64,000 nucleotides of DNA from Lepas anatifera (GCA_034440635.1 JAOTON010001615.1:506501-570500), one strand, 5' to 3'; shown: positions 23,544 through 35,515, counted from the first letter of the stretch. Program-made: numbers and translations. The notes: generated by a model not told the origin, from the sequence alone.

Positions 23544-24296
23544 AAAATGTCAAAATGCGATTTCCTCAAACAGGAAGTGAAATATCTTGGACATGTAGTC
23601 TCAGCAAGTGGCATTCAGCCAGATAAGTCTAAAGTAGAAGTCATTCGAGATCTCAAAGCACCTACCACAGTCAAAGGAGTACACTCATTCATTGGTATGT
23701 GTTCTTATTATAGGAGATTTATTCCAAATTTTGCGAAAATTGCAAAGCCTCTGACTGAGTTGACAAAGAAAAATGCACGTTTCCACTGGACTGACCAATG
23801 TCAGGAATCATTTGATACTTTGAGAGTAGTTTTGACAGACGCCCCTATTTTGGCCTACCCAGATACCAGAAAACCCTATAAATTGTACACAGACGCGTCG
23901 AACCATTCAATCGGAGATGCCCTAGTTCAGGAAACTGATCAAGGTGAACGTGTGATACAATACGTATCGCATCAGCTCAACAAATCACAACTCAACTGGC
24001 CTGTCATAGAAAAAGAAGGATACGCCATCGTGTATGCCGTTCAAAAACTCCGTCCCTACCTTCTCGGTTCAAAATTTACAATCATGACAGATCACAAGCC
24101 GCTCAAGCATCTCTTCACTGCAGAGATGAGGAACCCCGAATTCAACGTTTGGCAATTATACTCGACGAATATGGATGTGACATCAAATATGTCACGGGTC
24201 GACAAAATACTGTGGCCGATAGCCTCTCTAGATTGGAACCTCAGAGAGATGAACCCATGGATATAAATATCATAGATTCCGACCATGCACCACGTG
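23544..24296 (+). pseudogene. pol: RT connection and RNase H of the Ty3/gypsy pol
   Basis: RT thumb and connection ('YLGHVVSASGI', 'FIGMCSYYRRFIPNFA') are followed by RNase H, with 'LYTDASNHSIG' near 23885, 'EKEGYAIVYAV' and 'MTDHKPLKHLF'. A frameshift near 24140 moves the end ('DIKYVTGRQNTVADSLSR') into another frame. The frame then runs into element A3 at 24297. Confidence 0.9.
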
Positions 24297-25330
24297 TTAA
24301 CCCGCGCCCCACCGGGGGTCCGGCGCCACCTTCGCCCCACCGGGGGGCCATCGATGGCCCCCCTCTAACTCCGAAAATATGGGCGTTAGCGCAAATCTGC
24401 AAAGTGCAATAGAAAGCTCGCGTGAATTCAGTAAGAAATTACTTCGCATGTTTTAGTGCTCAGGTCAATGGTTTGACCTCCAGAGGTCAAATTAGGTCAA
24501 GATCGGCTATTTTCACTCAAATATGCAATGATTAAGCAAACTGGGCATAACTCTTATGTCATTAGAGCTATTGAGGCCTGGTAAAGTACATTTGATAGCA
24601 AATTGCCAGTACTTTTTCCGCTATGTGGAACGTAAAGACCTCCCGCCAGTGGTTTGACCGCCAGAGGTCACCTCGTGACCTAATATGACCTGAGGTCACG
24701 AAAGGTCAAAAAGTGACCTTGCCGTATATCAAATGAAAGCCAGTGGCAAAACAAACACGATGGTGTTTGTTTCACCGCTCTAGCTCAATTAGGTCAAAAG
24801 TTATTGTCAAAATACTGTTTTTGACCTCCGGTGACCTTGGATGACCTTGGAAAAGTCAAAGGGCAAATATGACCCCTGGGATCCATGAAAGCGTGTCCAA
24901 AAACGTTTTTCTGAGCAGTCTGAGTATTTGCAATCATTTTTGTGGCTTTTATATCATGAAATAGCTTTTCCCCATGCTTTTCCAATGGGAGAGTTCGCCT
25001 CGTGACCTGACCTCAGGGCACGAAATCGAAAAATCCCGGATATACACCTTGTAGACCCTGGAGGGGTCATGAAGTGTAGGAAGTTTCAAATCGATCGACT
25101 TTGAAATGTAGCTCTTACAGAGCTCTAAAGTGAAGTGAGGTGACCTTGGTTGACCTCGTCTGGTGACCTGACCTTGGGTGACCCGGGGTAAAAAATTTCA
25201 GGGATGATGGGAAAATGATGCAGTGAGAGGTAGAGCCCTCAACCGCGGTGCTGCACCTCGTCGTTTTTCTGCTATCCCGGAAAAACCTTAGGGGGGCCAT
25301 CGATGGCCCCCGGTGGGGCGAGGAGGTTAA
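24297..25330 (-). mobile_element. A-family TTAA element A3 inside gypsy pol
   Basis: TTAA at 24297-24300 and 25327-25330. It is in reverse orientation, so CCCGCGCCCCACCGGGG is on the left. It separates RNase H from integrase, so it inserted after the retrotransposon did. The right end carries an extra 'gga' just before TTAA. It makes the ORFs that run into both ends chimeric. Confidence 0.9.
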
Positions 25331-27092
25331 GTTGGACGCCACAGTTGAATCATGCCCCTCTGATGAAAGTTCAGACCCAAAGCAGAAATTCCAGGAATTT
25401 CTGGCAAAGCATCCTGATTTGAAAACCCTCCAGAGTGAGGACAAAGAAATCCAGAAGATCATAAAAATCTTGCAAGACCCAGACGATCCAAATCATAGTG
25501 ATATTTCTAAACACTATGTAATACTAGATAGTATACTGTGCCGTATTACAGATACTTCTAAATGCACCCCACATCCCGGTCTTCAATTGTGCATCCCAAA
25601 ATTTCTGCAGAAACCGTTAGTCGAAGAAATTCATTCAGGTTATTTTGGAGGTCACCTAGGAATTGACAAAACGTATGATAAACTTCGATCCCGTTATTAT
25701 TGGTCTGGTATGTATCGTGACGTAGTGAATCATTTGAAAATTTGTGTAGCGTGTAATATGCAGAAACTCAAAAAGCAACGCCCACCCCTTCAGGAAATGC
25801 AAATCCCGAAATATCCATTCGAGATGATAGCCATCGATACTTGTGGTCCATTCCCACAGAGCTACAATGGAAATCGTTTTATTATCAATATAGTTGATTT
25901 ATTTTCAGGTTGGCCCGAATCGTTCGCTACTGATTCCAAAAGCGCAGAAACAGTCGCGCAAATACTCATAGAACACATTATTCCTCGACACGCATGCCCA
26001 CGTGTCATCGTTTCGGACAATGGAACAGAATTTTGTAACATAGTAATAGAACAAATTTCAGCCTTCTTTAATATCAAACACATTCGGACTTCAGTATATC
26101 ACCCGCAGTCAAACGGACGTTGTGAAAGGTACCATCGCGTTCAAAATGATATGTTAGCAAAGTTAGTAGGCAAAAACCAACGCGACTGGGATACAAAGTT
26201 ACCATCAATACTTTCGGCCTATCGTACAGCCAAAAACGAAACAACTAAGCATAGTCCATTCTACATTGTACATGGTCGTGACCCTGTTCTCCCAATGGAC
26301 ACTTTGCTTTCACCCAAGTACAGGTATCAAGGTGAGGATTACGTTCCCACTATGTTAGAAAATATTAGCCGCGCGTATCATGAAGTTAGACATAATCTGG
26401 CTCTCGGACACAGAGAAAATAAATTATACTATGATCGCAAGTCAAAGGCTATCAAGTTCAAAATTGGCGACATGGTTTATTTTCGAGATCCATCTACTGC
26501 CCCTGGTTCAACCACTAAATTGACTTCTCATTGGCGCCCATACTATCGTATCGTAAAAACGCTTAGCGATGTAACATTTGTGATCAAGCATCAACTAGAA
26601 GGTGGTACAAAAACTGTAAACGCTCAGAACCTGAGAATGGCAGATCCCAATACACCGTGGTATAACATTTCGAACGAACCGACTCACATTAATCAAAAGT
26701 ATGAGGAGAAATCAAAATCTCAGATCCCCGTTAGAGTTCAGCCACCACGTATTTCGAAATTTTCTTATGATGATGATATGGATACAATTCCAATGCCATT
26801 TAGGATTTCAGAACCCGCATCACCTGATCCTCAGTTTAGTACTAGGTCTGGCCGATCAAAATCTGATGTAACCTCTGAAGATGAGGATAGCATTCCACTT
26901 TCTCGGTTGGCAAAAAGAATGCATAACCCCACCTCAGATGAGGAAGATGACATTCCATTAGCAAAATTAGCAAAGCAACTTCAGGATGAAAAGGAATTAG
27001 GTTCAAAACGTAACGTAGAATCGCCGTTACCTAATGCCAAACGTGCCTGTGAATCCATGGACTCGGATCTTAATCCAAATGCAAAGGAATAA
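25331..27092 (+). pseudogene. pol: Integrase of the Ty3/gypsy pol
   Basis: The frame continues from the A3 border. HHCC zinc finger ('EEIHSGYFGGHLG' then 'CVACNMQK', 25625-25770), then the catalytic core with D in 'IAIDTCGPF', D in 'VIVSDNGTEF' and E in 'SNGRCERYHR' (about 25830-26135). A C-terminal GPY/F-like module ('HWRPYYRIVKTL', about 26530) and an acidic Ser/Asp-rich tail with 'DSIPLSRLAKRM' / 'DDIPLAKLAKQL' repeats follow. All three acidic residues are present. The frame ends in a single TAA at 27090-27092. Confidence 0.92.
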
Positions 27093-27386
27093 GTGCCAGT
27101 CAAGCGTGACCGAGAAATATATTCGGAAGATTCAGAAAACGATAGTCCCCCTGATAAAGTCATCGCTGCAGATGACTCGTCTGATTCTGATATATCAGAC
27201 ATTGATGTAAATAATGTAAATAGTAATGTTGCACAGTGTAAGACTGTTGATAAAGAGAACGTAATGAACAGTAATAAGTGCGATGCGACATTTTCCAGTA
27301 CCTCTCTGAGTAATGAACAGAGAATGGAAATGTTTAAACTGTTCGGTGCAAATATGGCAAACATGGCTGCCATGCTTTTCAAGTAA
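27093..27386 (+). pseudogene. Acidic tail ORF after integrase
   Basis: It continues in the same frame after one TAA stop, so it is either the lost C-terminus of pol or a readthrough extension. It is rich in Asp and Ser ('DDSSDSDISDIDV') and ends 'MFKLFGANMANMAAMLFK'. I do not recognise a domain. It is not a typical env: no signal peptide or membrane segment is seen. Confidence 0.55.
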
Positions 27387-27874
27387 TATGTGATACGTAA
27401 ATCCGTGTTCTTCACTTTCGAGTGAAATGTGAGTTTGGACATAAAGAAATAATTAGACATTTGATAGAAATGGTTTCACTATTAGATGCAAACGCCTTGA
27501 CAAGATGTCAGATGTGATCGGATGGCGAGACATATGGTTAGTATGGCCATAATTAGGTTATTTCCGAAATGTGAGATTGACAGTGGTCAATCAGAAAGGC
27601 TATTTAACACATCCCTTGACGAGATGTCTGTTTTAGGTTACATTTTCAGTATGTAAATGTATGTATGTGTTGCAATGATATATGTATGTATGTCATGTAT
27701 AAGCTCACCGGAATTGAAGTTAACTATTCTTTGGCTTGTCATATATTCATATAATGTAAATACTCTAGGTTATTTGAATTCTGTAATGGTATTGGATCGG
27801 ATGAGATGACTGAGACAGAGACGAAAATTTTGAAGAGAACATCAAAATTTCATCTAAAGGACCTCGCGCTGTGA

Positions 27875-28645
27875 TGTAATAAAGATTTTATTCACCCCTT
27901 TAATGCTACTAAATTTCTGAATTCATAAAGCTTAAAAACAGCCCTCTCCATAGTCAAACCTAATGCTTTACACCCAGTCAGAGCATACTTGAGTACTTGC
28001 ACCGACGTGTTCGCAAACTTGCACCGACATGTGCCAATGCACGTGGTCGCACCGAGCGTTAACCCTGCTTAGAGGTGACCGCTTCAAGGCCAAGACGCCA
28101 AATCCTCGTGCCTTTGGCATGGGAATGGCAGTCATTGAGTTCAAAGCGCCCATAAAACTAATGGACTTCCATTAGTGCTATGCAGATCTGAAGTGCCGAC
28201 AGGATATTGCATTAAAATTGGACCCCATCACACCCCAGTTCGCAGACACCTGGCGTACTCTGGTACCCAGTATTCTCGGAAATCCACAGTTGCCCTCATT
28301 TCTGGATGATGAAATGTTCTCAGTCAACTCGTCGGCATCCGGTATCAAACCGTATATAAACAGCCGCCTTCAGCGCTGAGTAGACAGTCGTGTTTCGCAT
28401 TCGCCATTGCGACGGGGAAGTTCTGCCAGTCAGCTCCGTGACATGTGACCAGTGGTGACGAGGAGGCTGCTGACAGTGCAGAGTGTTGGAACTGCTGCTG
28501 AGTTACGGCCTGTTCACAACGCCAGGCTAAACGTGGGAAAATAAATTGGACTTAGTGCAAAAAGTATCTTCATCGCCCACGAAAAGGTCCTAACCGCTAC
28601 GCAACCATAATTCACAGCCACACCAAAGAGCCCATCTTGGTGACA
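27875..28645 (+). repeat. 3' LTR of the Ty3/gypsy element
   Basis: Nearly identical to 18967-19738 and followed by the CGGTC duplication. 27387-27874 is the 3' untranslated part of the element and holds (ATGT)-like runs (27655-27700). Confidence 0.93.
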
Positions 28646-29392
28646 CGGTCTACACACAGAGAATTTTTTATTACCCTCTGTACTACTTGAACTCTTTTTT
28701 ATAACTCAGTAGCCTGGGGCTGCTAAGCTAAGTCTAAATCCGGGAGTGAAATCGGACACACCAAATAAAGTTATTCACCAAAGTACATTTTGCAGTGTCA
28801 ATATATTCGTCATGTTTTTCACTCTCCAATCGATACTGCATGGACTCCATGTCTATATAAGATTAGAGTACTAACAACATGCAAGCGAAAGGTAAGATAA
28901 CCGTTATCTTAGATCAGTACTCTGGTGGCTCTTCATCCAGTACCTAATTGGAAAAAGGAGAGTTTTCTAACACCAGATGGTACTACATCTAACATCCAAA
29001 TTGGTGTAAGTAGCCTCTGATAAAAATTGTGGGTTCTTAATCTAGTACCTATTTTGGAAAAGGAGAGTTTTCTAACACCAGGTGGTACTGCATGGAGCGT
29101 TCATTTGATATGTTCAATCCCCTTTGGAATACTTCGGTGTGAAGACAGAAAATGGCGCCAACTTTAGTACAAAAAGGCGGTAGGTTACCCCATATTGAGT
29201 TCTTTCTTTCAACCAAGCGACTTTTTGCATCTTCCAGCCCCATTTTCCTGCAGTGAGTGGCGGACGGAAGCTCAGCCCGTGGTACATTTGGCAAAAAGGT
29301 GAGAGTTGGCATCTGTTTTGTGATTGAACAGGGCCAGGTGCATTAGGTACTAGTTATCTCTTGACATCCTTTGTGTATGGCATGTTCATCAT

Positions 29393-31636
29393 TACACACA
29401 GAGAAAAATTTACACCCCACGGAACACTTTGCTCGTGCCAAAAACCAGTATTCTCTGGATACTTAATTCAGTATACTATGAACGCTTTTCGGACATTATT
29501 GGTACTCGTCAGATAACATGAGTACTTTTACTACGCCTCTTTTGTTACAGCTAGTTGTACTTCCCGTAGTACCCTTTTGCAGTTACACCAAAATGGGTAC
29601 TTCTACAATTAGTACCCCCGTTTGGTTCCGTGCCAAAAATGAGGCCTCCTAGGGTACTTCCATTTTAGGTACTAACGCTGGTACCCTGCGAAGGTGTCTG
29701 AAGGGCACTGAAAGTAGTGCTTAAAATGTACTCAATCAATACAATCCAATACCTACTCTCCTTCGTGAAACAAAGAGGTACTTGAAGAAGTATATTTAAG
29801 GTGATTCGATAATTCGATCAAGGTAACACTGCACAGCTTTAATCATATACAGCACAATACAAAAAACCAGCCACGGCTCACTTGAACAGCTTTGTCGTTT
29901 CAAGGGACAAAATATACATGGCACTGAAATTGAGAGTAAGCTGGTTCTAGAACTATGAGCTTCATATTCGTTTCTGCTGGTCATTTCTAGACATTTTTAA
30001 TCTTGCAAATTACAAAAAAGGCACCCCAGTTGAGCTGAGCTGACCTCGCAGCTTGCATATTGTCGATGGATATTAAAAGAGAGTTAATTCTGTCCAGAAC
30101 CAATCAGCCGTTCTTAAATCTTCCCGCTTCCTCAGGATTCTGTGTGAGCATCCTTCAAATGATTCGACGTCCGGGCCCTGCGCGCAAGGCAAACAGTTGG
30201 CTATTTGCTGCTAGAGATTAGCCTTTGCACCGGCACTTGTCACCACGTGGCACTATAACCGTTCCTTATAGTGGCGCAAAATAAGACTAACTTAGCACCG
30301 CGGCGTATTAGTGACCTGACAACATCATGCATGTAGAGAAAGAATTTGTGGTTTAAGACAATACAAATAAATATAATGTATCGCGTGACTTTACGTGACT
30401 TATATTGGCTGTTTTTACCTATTTTTTGCTTTGTTTCAAGGTCTATTTAGCTAAAAAAACACGTGTTATCCCTTTATTATTTTCCTTGTGACACGGGAAC
30501 CATCTCTGGGGTGCCCTCGAGATAAGCACTTTGCCCCCCTCTCGAAACCAATTCGGGGGCCACCTGAGAAAAAATTGTTTGGCCCCTTGAGGAAAAATCT
30601 TGCTCCACGCCCGAGAAAAACTTTTGGACCCCGAGATCAAGCCTTGGGGCCCCCGAGACCAACTCTGGAGGACTCCGAGGCCGAATCTGGGGACTCCCAA
30701 AACAACCTTTGGCCCTCCGAAATAAACTCTGTCCCCCACCTCCGGGACAAGCTCTTAAAGGCTCCCCAGACCAGTTCTGGCGGCCACCAATAACTTTTTA
30801 GAGCATCCTTAGACAAACTCTTGGGGCCTTACGAAAAATTCAAGACCAGCTCTGGCCCCCCATAACATAAACCCCTTAATCACCAGGGCGAAGGTGATTC
30901 GGAGGCCCACCGGGGCGCGGGTTAATAATTGGGGGTGACCAAATTTAAAACAATACCAAGAGCCACAAAGATAACAGCGGCATTCCCTAGTTTACCTATA
31001 GTCGTAAGATTAGAGAACCCCAAAGGGGCCATGCCTCCAATATTAACTATTTTTAATTATTAGATAAATAGCGTTGACTAAAAATAAATATCTCTAAGAT
31101 AAAACTTCATCCCCAATGTTTTGGACGTATGTACCTACGCTTATGAGTCTAGCTACAAGCAAGGGTAGGGATTTTTTTATTCGGTGGTGCTCGAATTATA
31201 AAAACGGGTACTCTGACAGTTTAACATAATTGTATTGTATTATTCACTGTTTTCTAAATTAGCACGCCCTTCTTAGAATCAGGAAGCCAAATAGAAGCAT
31301 GTGATCTTAAAATAACAAATGCTGGGTGATTGTAGAATGCCCCTACAGAACTAGAATTCTCATCTCTGCCCCGTAGGAAGTTTTAAATATTGTTGGAGTT
31401 TCAACATTATTTATAGTTACCGAGCACCTACCTAGAAATTGTTTCTCCATGTAGACCTTTAAAAACTCATTAATGGAAGTTACGTGGGCTTCAGATTTTG
31501 CATTCAATCCAGAAGCAGGCAAATCAGTCAAATGCATTACCTAACCATAATCTTTGAAGCATTACCATGTTTTCAGTTTAGGTTTCATGGACGTGCTTGT
31601 ATACACAATTACGCCTTTTATAATTTGGCTGGTCTA
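29393..31636 (+). mobile_element. C-B DNA element, copy 2
   Basis: It begins TACACACAGAGAAAAATTTACACC, as in copy 1, and ends TTTGGCTGGTCTA. It lacks A1 and keeps the uninterrupted TTAA (about 30073) that serves as A1's empty site. It carries a C-rich insert (30464-30925). It sits at the exact axis of the K inverted repeat. Confidence 0.7.
30464..30925. repeat. C-rich degenerate tandem repeat ending in a TTAA-family terminus
   Basis: About fourteen degenerate ~28-bp units of the type 'ccgagaccaactctggagg' fill 30490-30860. The stretch ends with 'caccagggcgaaggtg' ... 'gggcgcgggttaa' (TTAA 30922-30925), which is the right terminus of an A/H-like element. The left border, 'gttatccc' near 30466, may be a decayed TTAACCC. 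This could be an old TTAA element with an expanded core. Confidence 0.5.
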
Positions 31637-32379
31637 ATGATGAAGATACCATACACAAAGGATGTCAAGAGATAACTGGTACCTAATGCACCTAAACCTG
31701 TTCAATCACAAAACAGATGCCAACTCTCACCTTTTGCCAAATGTTCCACGGGCTGAGCTTCCGTCTGCCACTCACTGCAGGAAAATGGCGCTGGAAGATG
31801 CAAAAAGTCGCTTGGTTCAAAGAAAGAACTCAATAGAGGGTAACCTACCACCTTTATTGCACTAAAGTTGGCGCCATTTTTTGTCTTCACACCGAAGTAT
31901 TCCAAAGGGGATTGAACATATCGAATGAATGCTCCATGCAGTACCACCTGGTGTTAGAAAACTCTCCTTTTCCAAGATAGGTACTAGATTAAGTACCCAA
32001 AATTTTAATCAGGGGTTACTTACACCAACTTGGATGTTAGATGTAGTACCACCTGGTGTTAGGAAACTCTCATTTTTCCAATTATGTACTGGATGAAGAG
32101 CCACCAGGGTACTGATCTAAGACAACGGTTATCTTACCTCTTGCTTGCATGTTGTTAGTACTCTAATCTAATACAGCCATGGAGTCCATGCAGTATCGAT
32201 TGGAGAGTGAAAAACATGACAAATACATTGACACTGTAAAATGTACTTTGGTGAATCACTTTATTTGGTGTGTCCGATTTCACTCCCGGATTAAGACTTA
32301 GCTTAGCAGCCCCAGGCTACTGTGTTATAAAAAAAGAGTTCAAGTAGTACAGAGGGTATTAAAATATTCTCTGTGTGTA

Positions 32380-33569
32380 CAAGGACCTTTATAGCAGTCC
32401 AGACACCGGGATCAGTGGGGATTTCAAACCCCAATTTATACCCCTACTACGTAAAGAAAGTGAATAAATTTTAGTTTGTAAGACACACTCATCTTAGAGT
32501 TTGAATATGTCAAATACTGTCTTCTCGTTTTCTCAAAATGATTTTGATAAAATTCCAGTTTCACCAGATTGGGGTCGTTTTCGTCGTAGTGAATATGGCG
32601 GTTTCGTCGTTGTCCTTATCCTTCTTGTTGTTGTTGTTGTTGCCATTGTTGTTGTTGTTGCCATTGTTGTTGTTGTTGTTGCCGGTGATGGTGCCGGGGG
32701 GTGCAGCGCTACTGCTACCGATATCTGCAGAATGGCTACCAACGCTACCAGAAAGGGTCCCAATAGCACCAACTTGACACCGAGTTGGGGAGGTAACCGG
32801 AAACTATCAGCCGAGAAGTAACGGCCTTTGACGGGTTCTTGGTCGGTGTCTGCTGCTGATGCTGTAGCGGCCAGGCACATGATGAGGTAGATGGACGTTT
32901 TTTCCATTGCTGTCTACCAAGAGAAAAAAAGCTTGTCAGCTCACTACGACACAGGACAAAACAATCAAGTTTGAGAGAAAAGTAACGCACCATCGAGCAA
33001 AGTTCGAGCCACGCTTCGTAGCCATCTTGAGACACGATACTTGCACTTCCTCTTCTGCTTTGGACGGATCAGGAGGCACCAGTATCGAGGTTCCCCATTA
33101 TATCGGGGAAGATAATAGTAAAGCAGTGCCTTGTCCGGGCTTTCGAGTGATACCATGGCTTTGAATGATGGTTCACAGACCCAAAAAAGTTGATGGTGGT
33201 TTTCTTCAGATATGACATGTTTAAACATAAACCCTCAATTTCATAATTTTCAAGTTCAATTGTGCAAGATCCCTTTTATTGTGCGGATCGCTGCTGGAAT
33301 GGCCATTACGATTATAATTAAGTTGAAGAGATTAATAACACGAATGTCAAGTATTTATTTTTTAGATCAAAATTACACTTCAATGAGACTCATCGAAGCG
33401 CAATAAATACCTACAAGAAAGGAATAGAAAAATAAACAGTTGGCACCCTCTTTAACTGAAGTGTGAAGTTCCAATTGTCTTAATCTCATCAGCCAAATTT
33501 GGCTGCAAAGTGAAAATTGAAATGAATGGGTGTTAAACACTTTTTGCAATGGACAAGTCTTAAGAACCC
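32380..33569. other. Non-repeat region around the candidate gene
   Basis: Apart from the candidate ORF and its (GTT)n run (about 32625-32680), nothing else can be supported. ORFs at 32907-33230 on either strand lack domains. Confidence 0.4.
32533..32907 (-). CDS. Candidate small secreted or membrane protein (124 aa), Thr-rich
   Basis: On the minus strand the ATG opens 'MEKTSIYLIMCLAATASA', a good signal peptide with an AXA cleavage site. A short polar segment and a hydrophobic stretch ('VLLGPFLVALVAILQI', about 48-63) follow, then a Thr-rich run coded by a (GTT)n microsatellite and a basic tail. A strong 3' splice-like signal ('tttttttctcttggtag') lies just before the ATG. I do not recognise a family. 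No poly(A) signal was found after the stop. It could be a real gene's first coding exon or a chance ORF. Confidence 0.4.
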   Translation of the reverse strand: MEKTSIYLIMCLAATASAADTDQEPVKGRYFSADSFRLPPQLGVKLVLLGPFLVALVAILQISVAVALHPPAPSPATTTTTMATTTTMATTTTTRRIRTTTKPPYSLRRKRPQSGETGILSKSF

Positions 33570-34602
33570 TTAACACGCGCCCCGCTGGGGTCCCTGGCAT
33601 GGCGCGCCCCGCTGGGGGAGCGTTTTTCGCCCACCCCTTCCGTATTTCGTTCTCCATGAAAGCTAAAGGAAAATTACGGACGGCGTTCGGAAGCTCTTGA
33701 CAAGACGAAGAGATTTTATACGAAGAATTTTTATATCAGGTCAATATTGAGGTCAGCATAGGTCAAAGAAGGATCCATAGGCTTACAACAGAGCAGTGTA
33801 CGTTTCTCTCTCTAGATCTTCCCCCTCAGGGAAACTAGAGAAAATATTCATGGATCATTTGACTCCTCTCTTCGCGGCAAATCGAATGATGTATAATATA
33901 ACCTTGTTAGGTTAAATATTGAAAATGACCTGATCTCGAGCTAGGTCAGGGTCACAGAGTGACCTGGTATGGTCATGCTGCATATCAATCGACTTCCCGT
34001 GACAATATAAGCACAATGCAAGTAAAATGGGAGCTTTATCTCAATTCAGTGAGAAGTTATTGGCAAAACATCCACTCCATGCTCCCGTGACCTGATATGA
34101 ACTTTGAGAGGTCAGATGCTCAAAAACTCAACTTTATTGTCAAGATCGTAGTCAGAATAGACGGTTTGAGGATTTTCAGCTTTATCTATCCAGTATTTAC
34201 TGAAAACGAGCCCTTTCAATTTTTCACCATATACTTATAATGGGGTGACCAAAAAATTGGCTCCACCTTAGGTCAACAATATCAAAATTCAGAGATAGCA
34301 CATTCGTAGACCCTAATGACTTTATCATATTTTGGAAGTTTTAAACTGATCGGTTTGCTGATGTTCCCTGGTCGCCGCTTCAAACTCATGATTTTAGGTT
34401 TTGAGGTTGGGTCACTTGACCTTGAATAGCTCCTTGACATGACATTTCCATAACTACAAATTTGGTCAGATGTGTAAAATTGAGCAGGAATAAATTACGG
34501 TAAGTTTCGTTGTTCTGCGTTTTTTCGTCTTTGAGCTATCTGGGGAAAACCAGGAGGAGGGAATTTCACCGCGCCCCCTCCCTCCAGCGGGGTGCGTGTT
34601 AA
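33570..34602 (+). mobile_element. G-family TTAA element G1, complete
   Basis: TTAA at 33570-33573 and 34599-34602. Left end CACGCGCCCCGCTGGGG, right end the reverse complement of CACGCACCCCGCTGG. Body of TGACCT / AGGTCA motifs (for example 33748-33765, 33940-33975, 34405-34440). Length 1,033 bp. Other copies are at 62142 and, reversed, at 42838 and 45362/53595. No ORF of note. Confidence 0.85.
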
Positions 34603-35276
34603 GGTTGTCAGTGTCTTAAGAAGGTCACTTGACCAGGTTTAAACATGTTAAGCATATCTTCAAAGGAAGACCCAGAATGCACAGGTATTTAATCAAGATG
34701 CCTTGATGAGGTATTTTATTTTGAGAACATACATGTGCTAAACACGAACGCTCGCAGTTTCTAGCAGTGTTTTATTTAGAAAATAATACACATGCACACA
34801 AAATACCTCATGCAGAAGGAAATGGATGGGCGCCATGTGACCTATATTGTCCGTGTGCCCAAAAATCCCAAATACCTATAATGATGATAATGAAATAAAG
34901 AGATTGCTTACCTTCTTACAGGTATCGTATAGCGCTATATTCCTTGGCTAGCTCTTAGCAGATTTTAAACAGTGTTGCATGCCTGATTCATGAAGCACAA
35001 TACGACCGCTCTCAACCGACCTCCGTCCGGCTCCAAGCATGCAGGGTCCACTGAGGCTGCTCAGCTCAACCAGTGCAGTTTTATGCCCAGGAATCGAGAT
35101 AATATACCCGTACAACTCGCAAGCCAAACGCAACACTCCCCGCCCTGCTTTCACTACAATCTCGCGCGTGTGTGTAGCTGCATTCTTGTGAGAGCGCCAC
35201 GGTGCAGTTTGGCAGGCGCGTTTGGCAGTGTGGTAGCTTTCACCATGACCGAACTGAACTATTCCATTTGCATGTG
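34603..35276. other. Unassigned spacer
   Basis: Overlapping ORFs of ~130 aa occur on both strands (34948-35406) but have no convincing domain of their own. Confidence 0.4.
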
Positions 35277-35515
35277 TGGATGTAGTGCGGTAAGCCCAGA
35301 CAAAATTGAATACTCTTTCTTCAGGCGCCTCAGCCAAACAGCACTAAAATACCTGCTTTCGGCCATTAAAAGCATGTTTCTTAGTGGCTGTTTCCACACG
35401 AAGTAACGGGAGAGTATTATCATTCACATACCAAAACCTGGCAGGGAAAAACAGACCCAAAAAAGCTATCGCCCCATTTGCTTACTGTCTGGGATATTCC
35501 ACGACAAATCGATCC
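35277..35515 (+). pseudogene. LINE reverse transcriptase fragment
   Basis: 'PDKIEYSFFRRLSQTALKYL', then 'IIIHIPKPGREK' and 'SYRPICLLSGIF' after a frame change near 35405, match the RT fingers found in many LINEs (K-G-SYRPISLL motif). It is truncated on both sides, with no active site. Downstream DNA to 36007 is unassigned. Confidence 0.65.

Larger units (their letters stand above)
18967..28645 (+). mobile_element. Ty3/gypsy LTR retrotransposon (full length, disabled)
   Basis: LTRs of 772 and 771 bp start TGTAATAAAG and end TTGGTGACA, flanked by the 5-bp target duplication CGGTC (18962-18966 and 28646-28650). Order is LTR, long leader, gag, protease, RT, RNase H, [A3 insertion], integrase, an extra acidic tail ORF, LTR. 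That domain order is Ty3/gypsy. Without A3 the element is about 8.65 kb. Several frameshifts and stops make it non-autonomous now, but the LTRs differ by only about eleven substitutions and one indel by eye, so insertion was fairly recent. No clean primer-binding site or polypurine tract was identified. Confidence 0.93.
28651..32379. mobile_element. 3.7-kb element 'K' with ~740-bp inverted arms
   Basis: The left arm 28651-29394 starts TACACACAGAGAATTTT. The right arm 31635-32379 is its reverse complement with scattered changes and ends in GTGTGTA. TA borders suggest a TA target. Each arm carries an internal duplication of 'ggagagttttctaacacca' (about 28958 and 29058 in the left arm). The centre is exactly one copy of C-B (29393-31636). 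No protein is recognised. Confidence 0.75.

Noticed and set aside
32501..32821. Plus-strand Val-rich ORF (membrane-like)
   Set aside because: It is the complement of the (GTT)n microsatellite; the opposite strand has a signal peptide and better context.
32908..33030. Short upstream exon joined to the Thr-rich ORF by a ~35-nt intron
   Set aside because: A donor-like 'gtgagc' and a strong acceptor exist, but the intron would be too short for normal splicing.
34948..35406. Overlapping ~130-aa ORFs as a host gene
   Set aside because: Neither strand shows a domain, and the plus-strand end runs into an RT fragment, so this is probably decayed LINE DNA.
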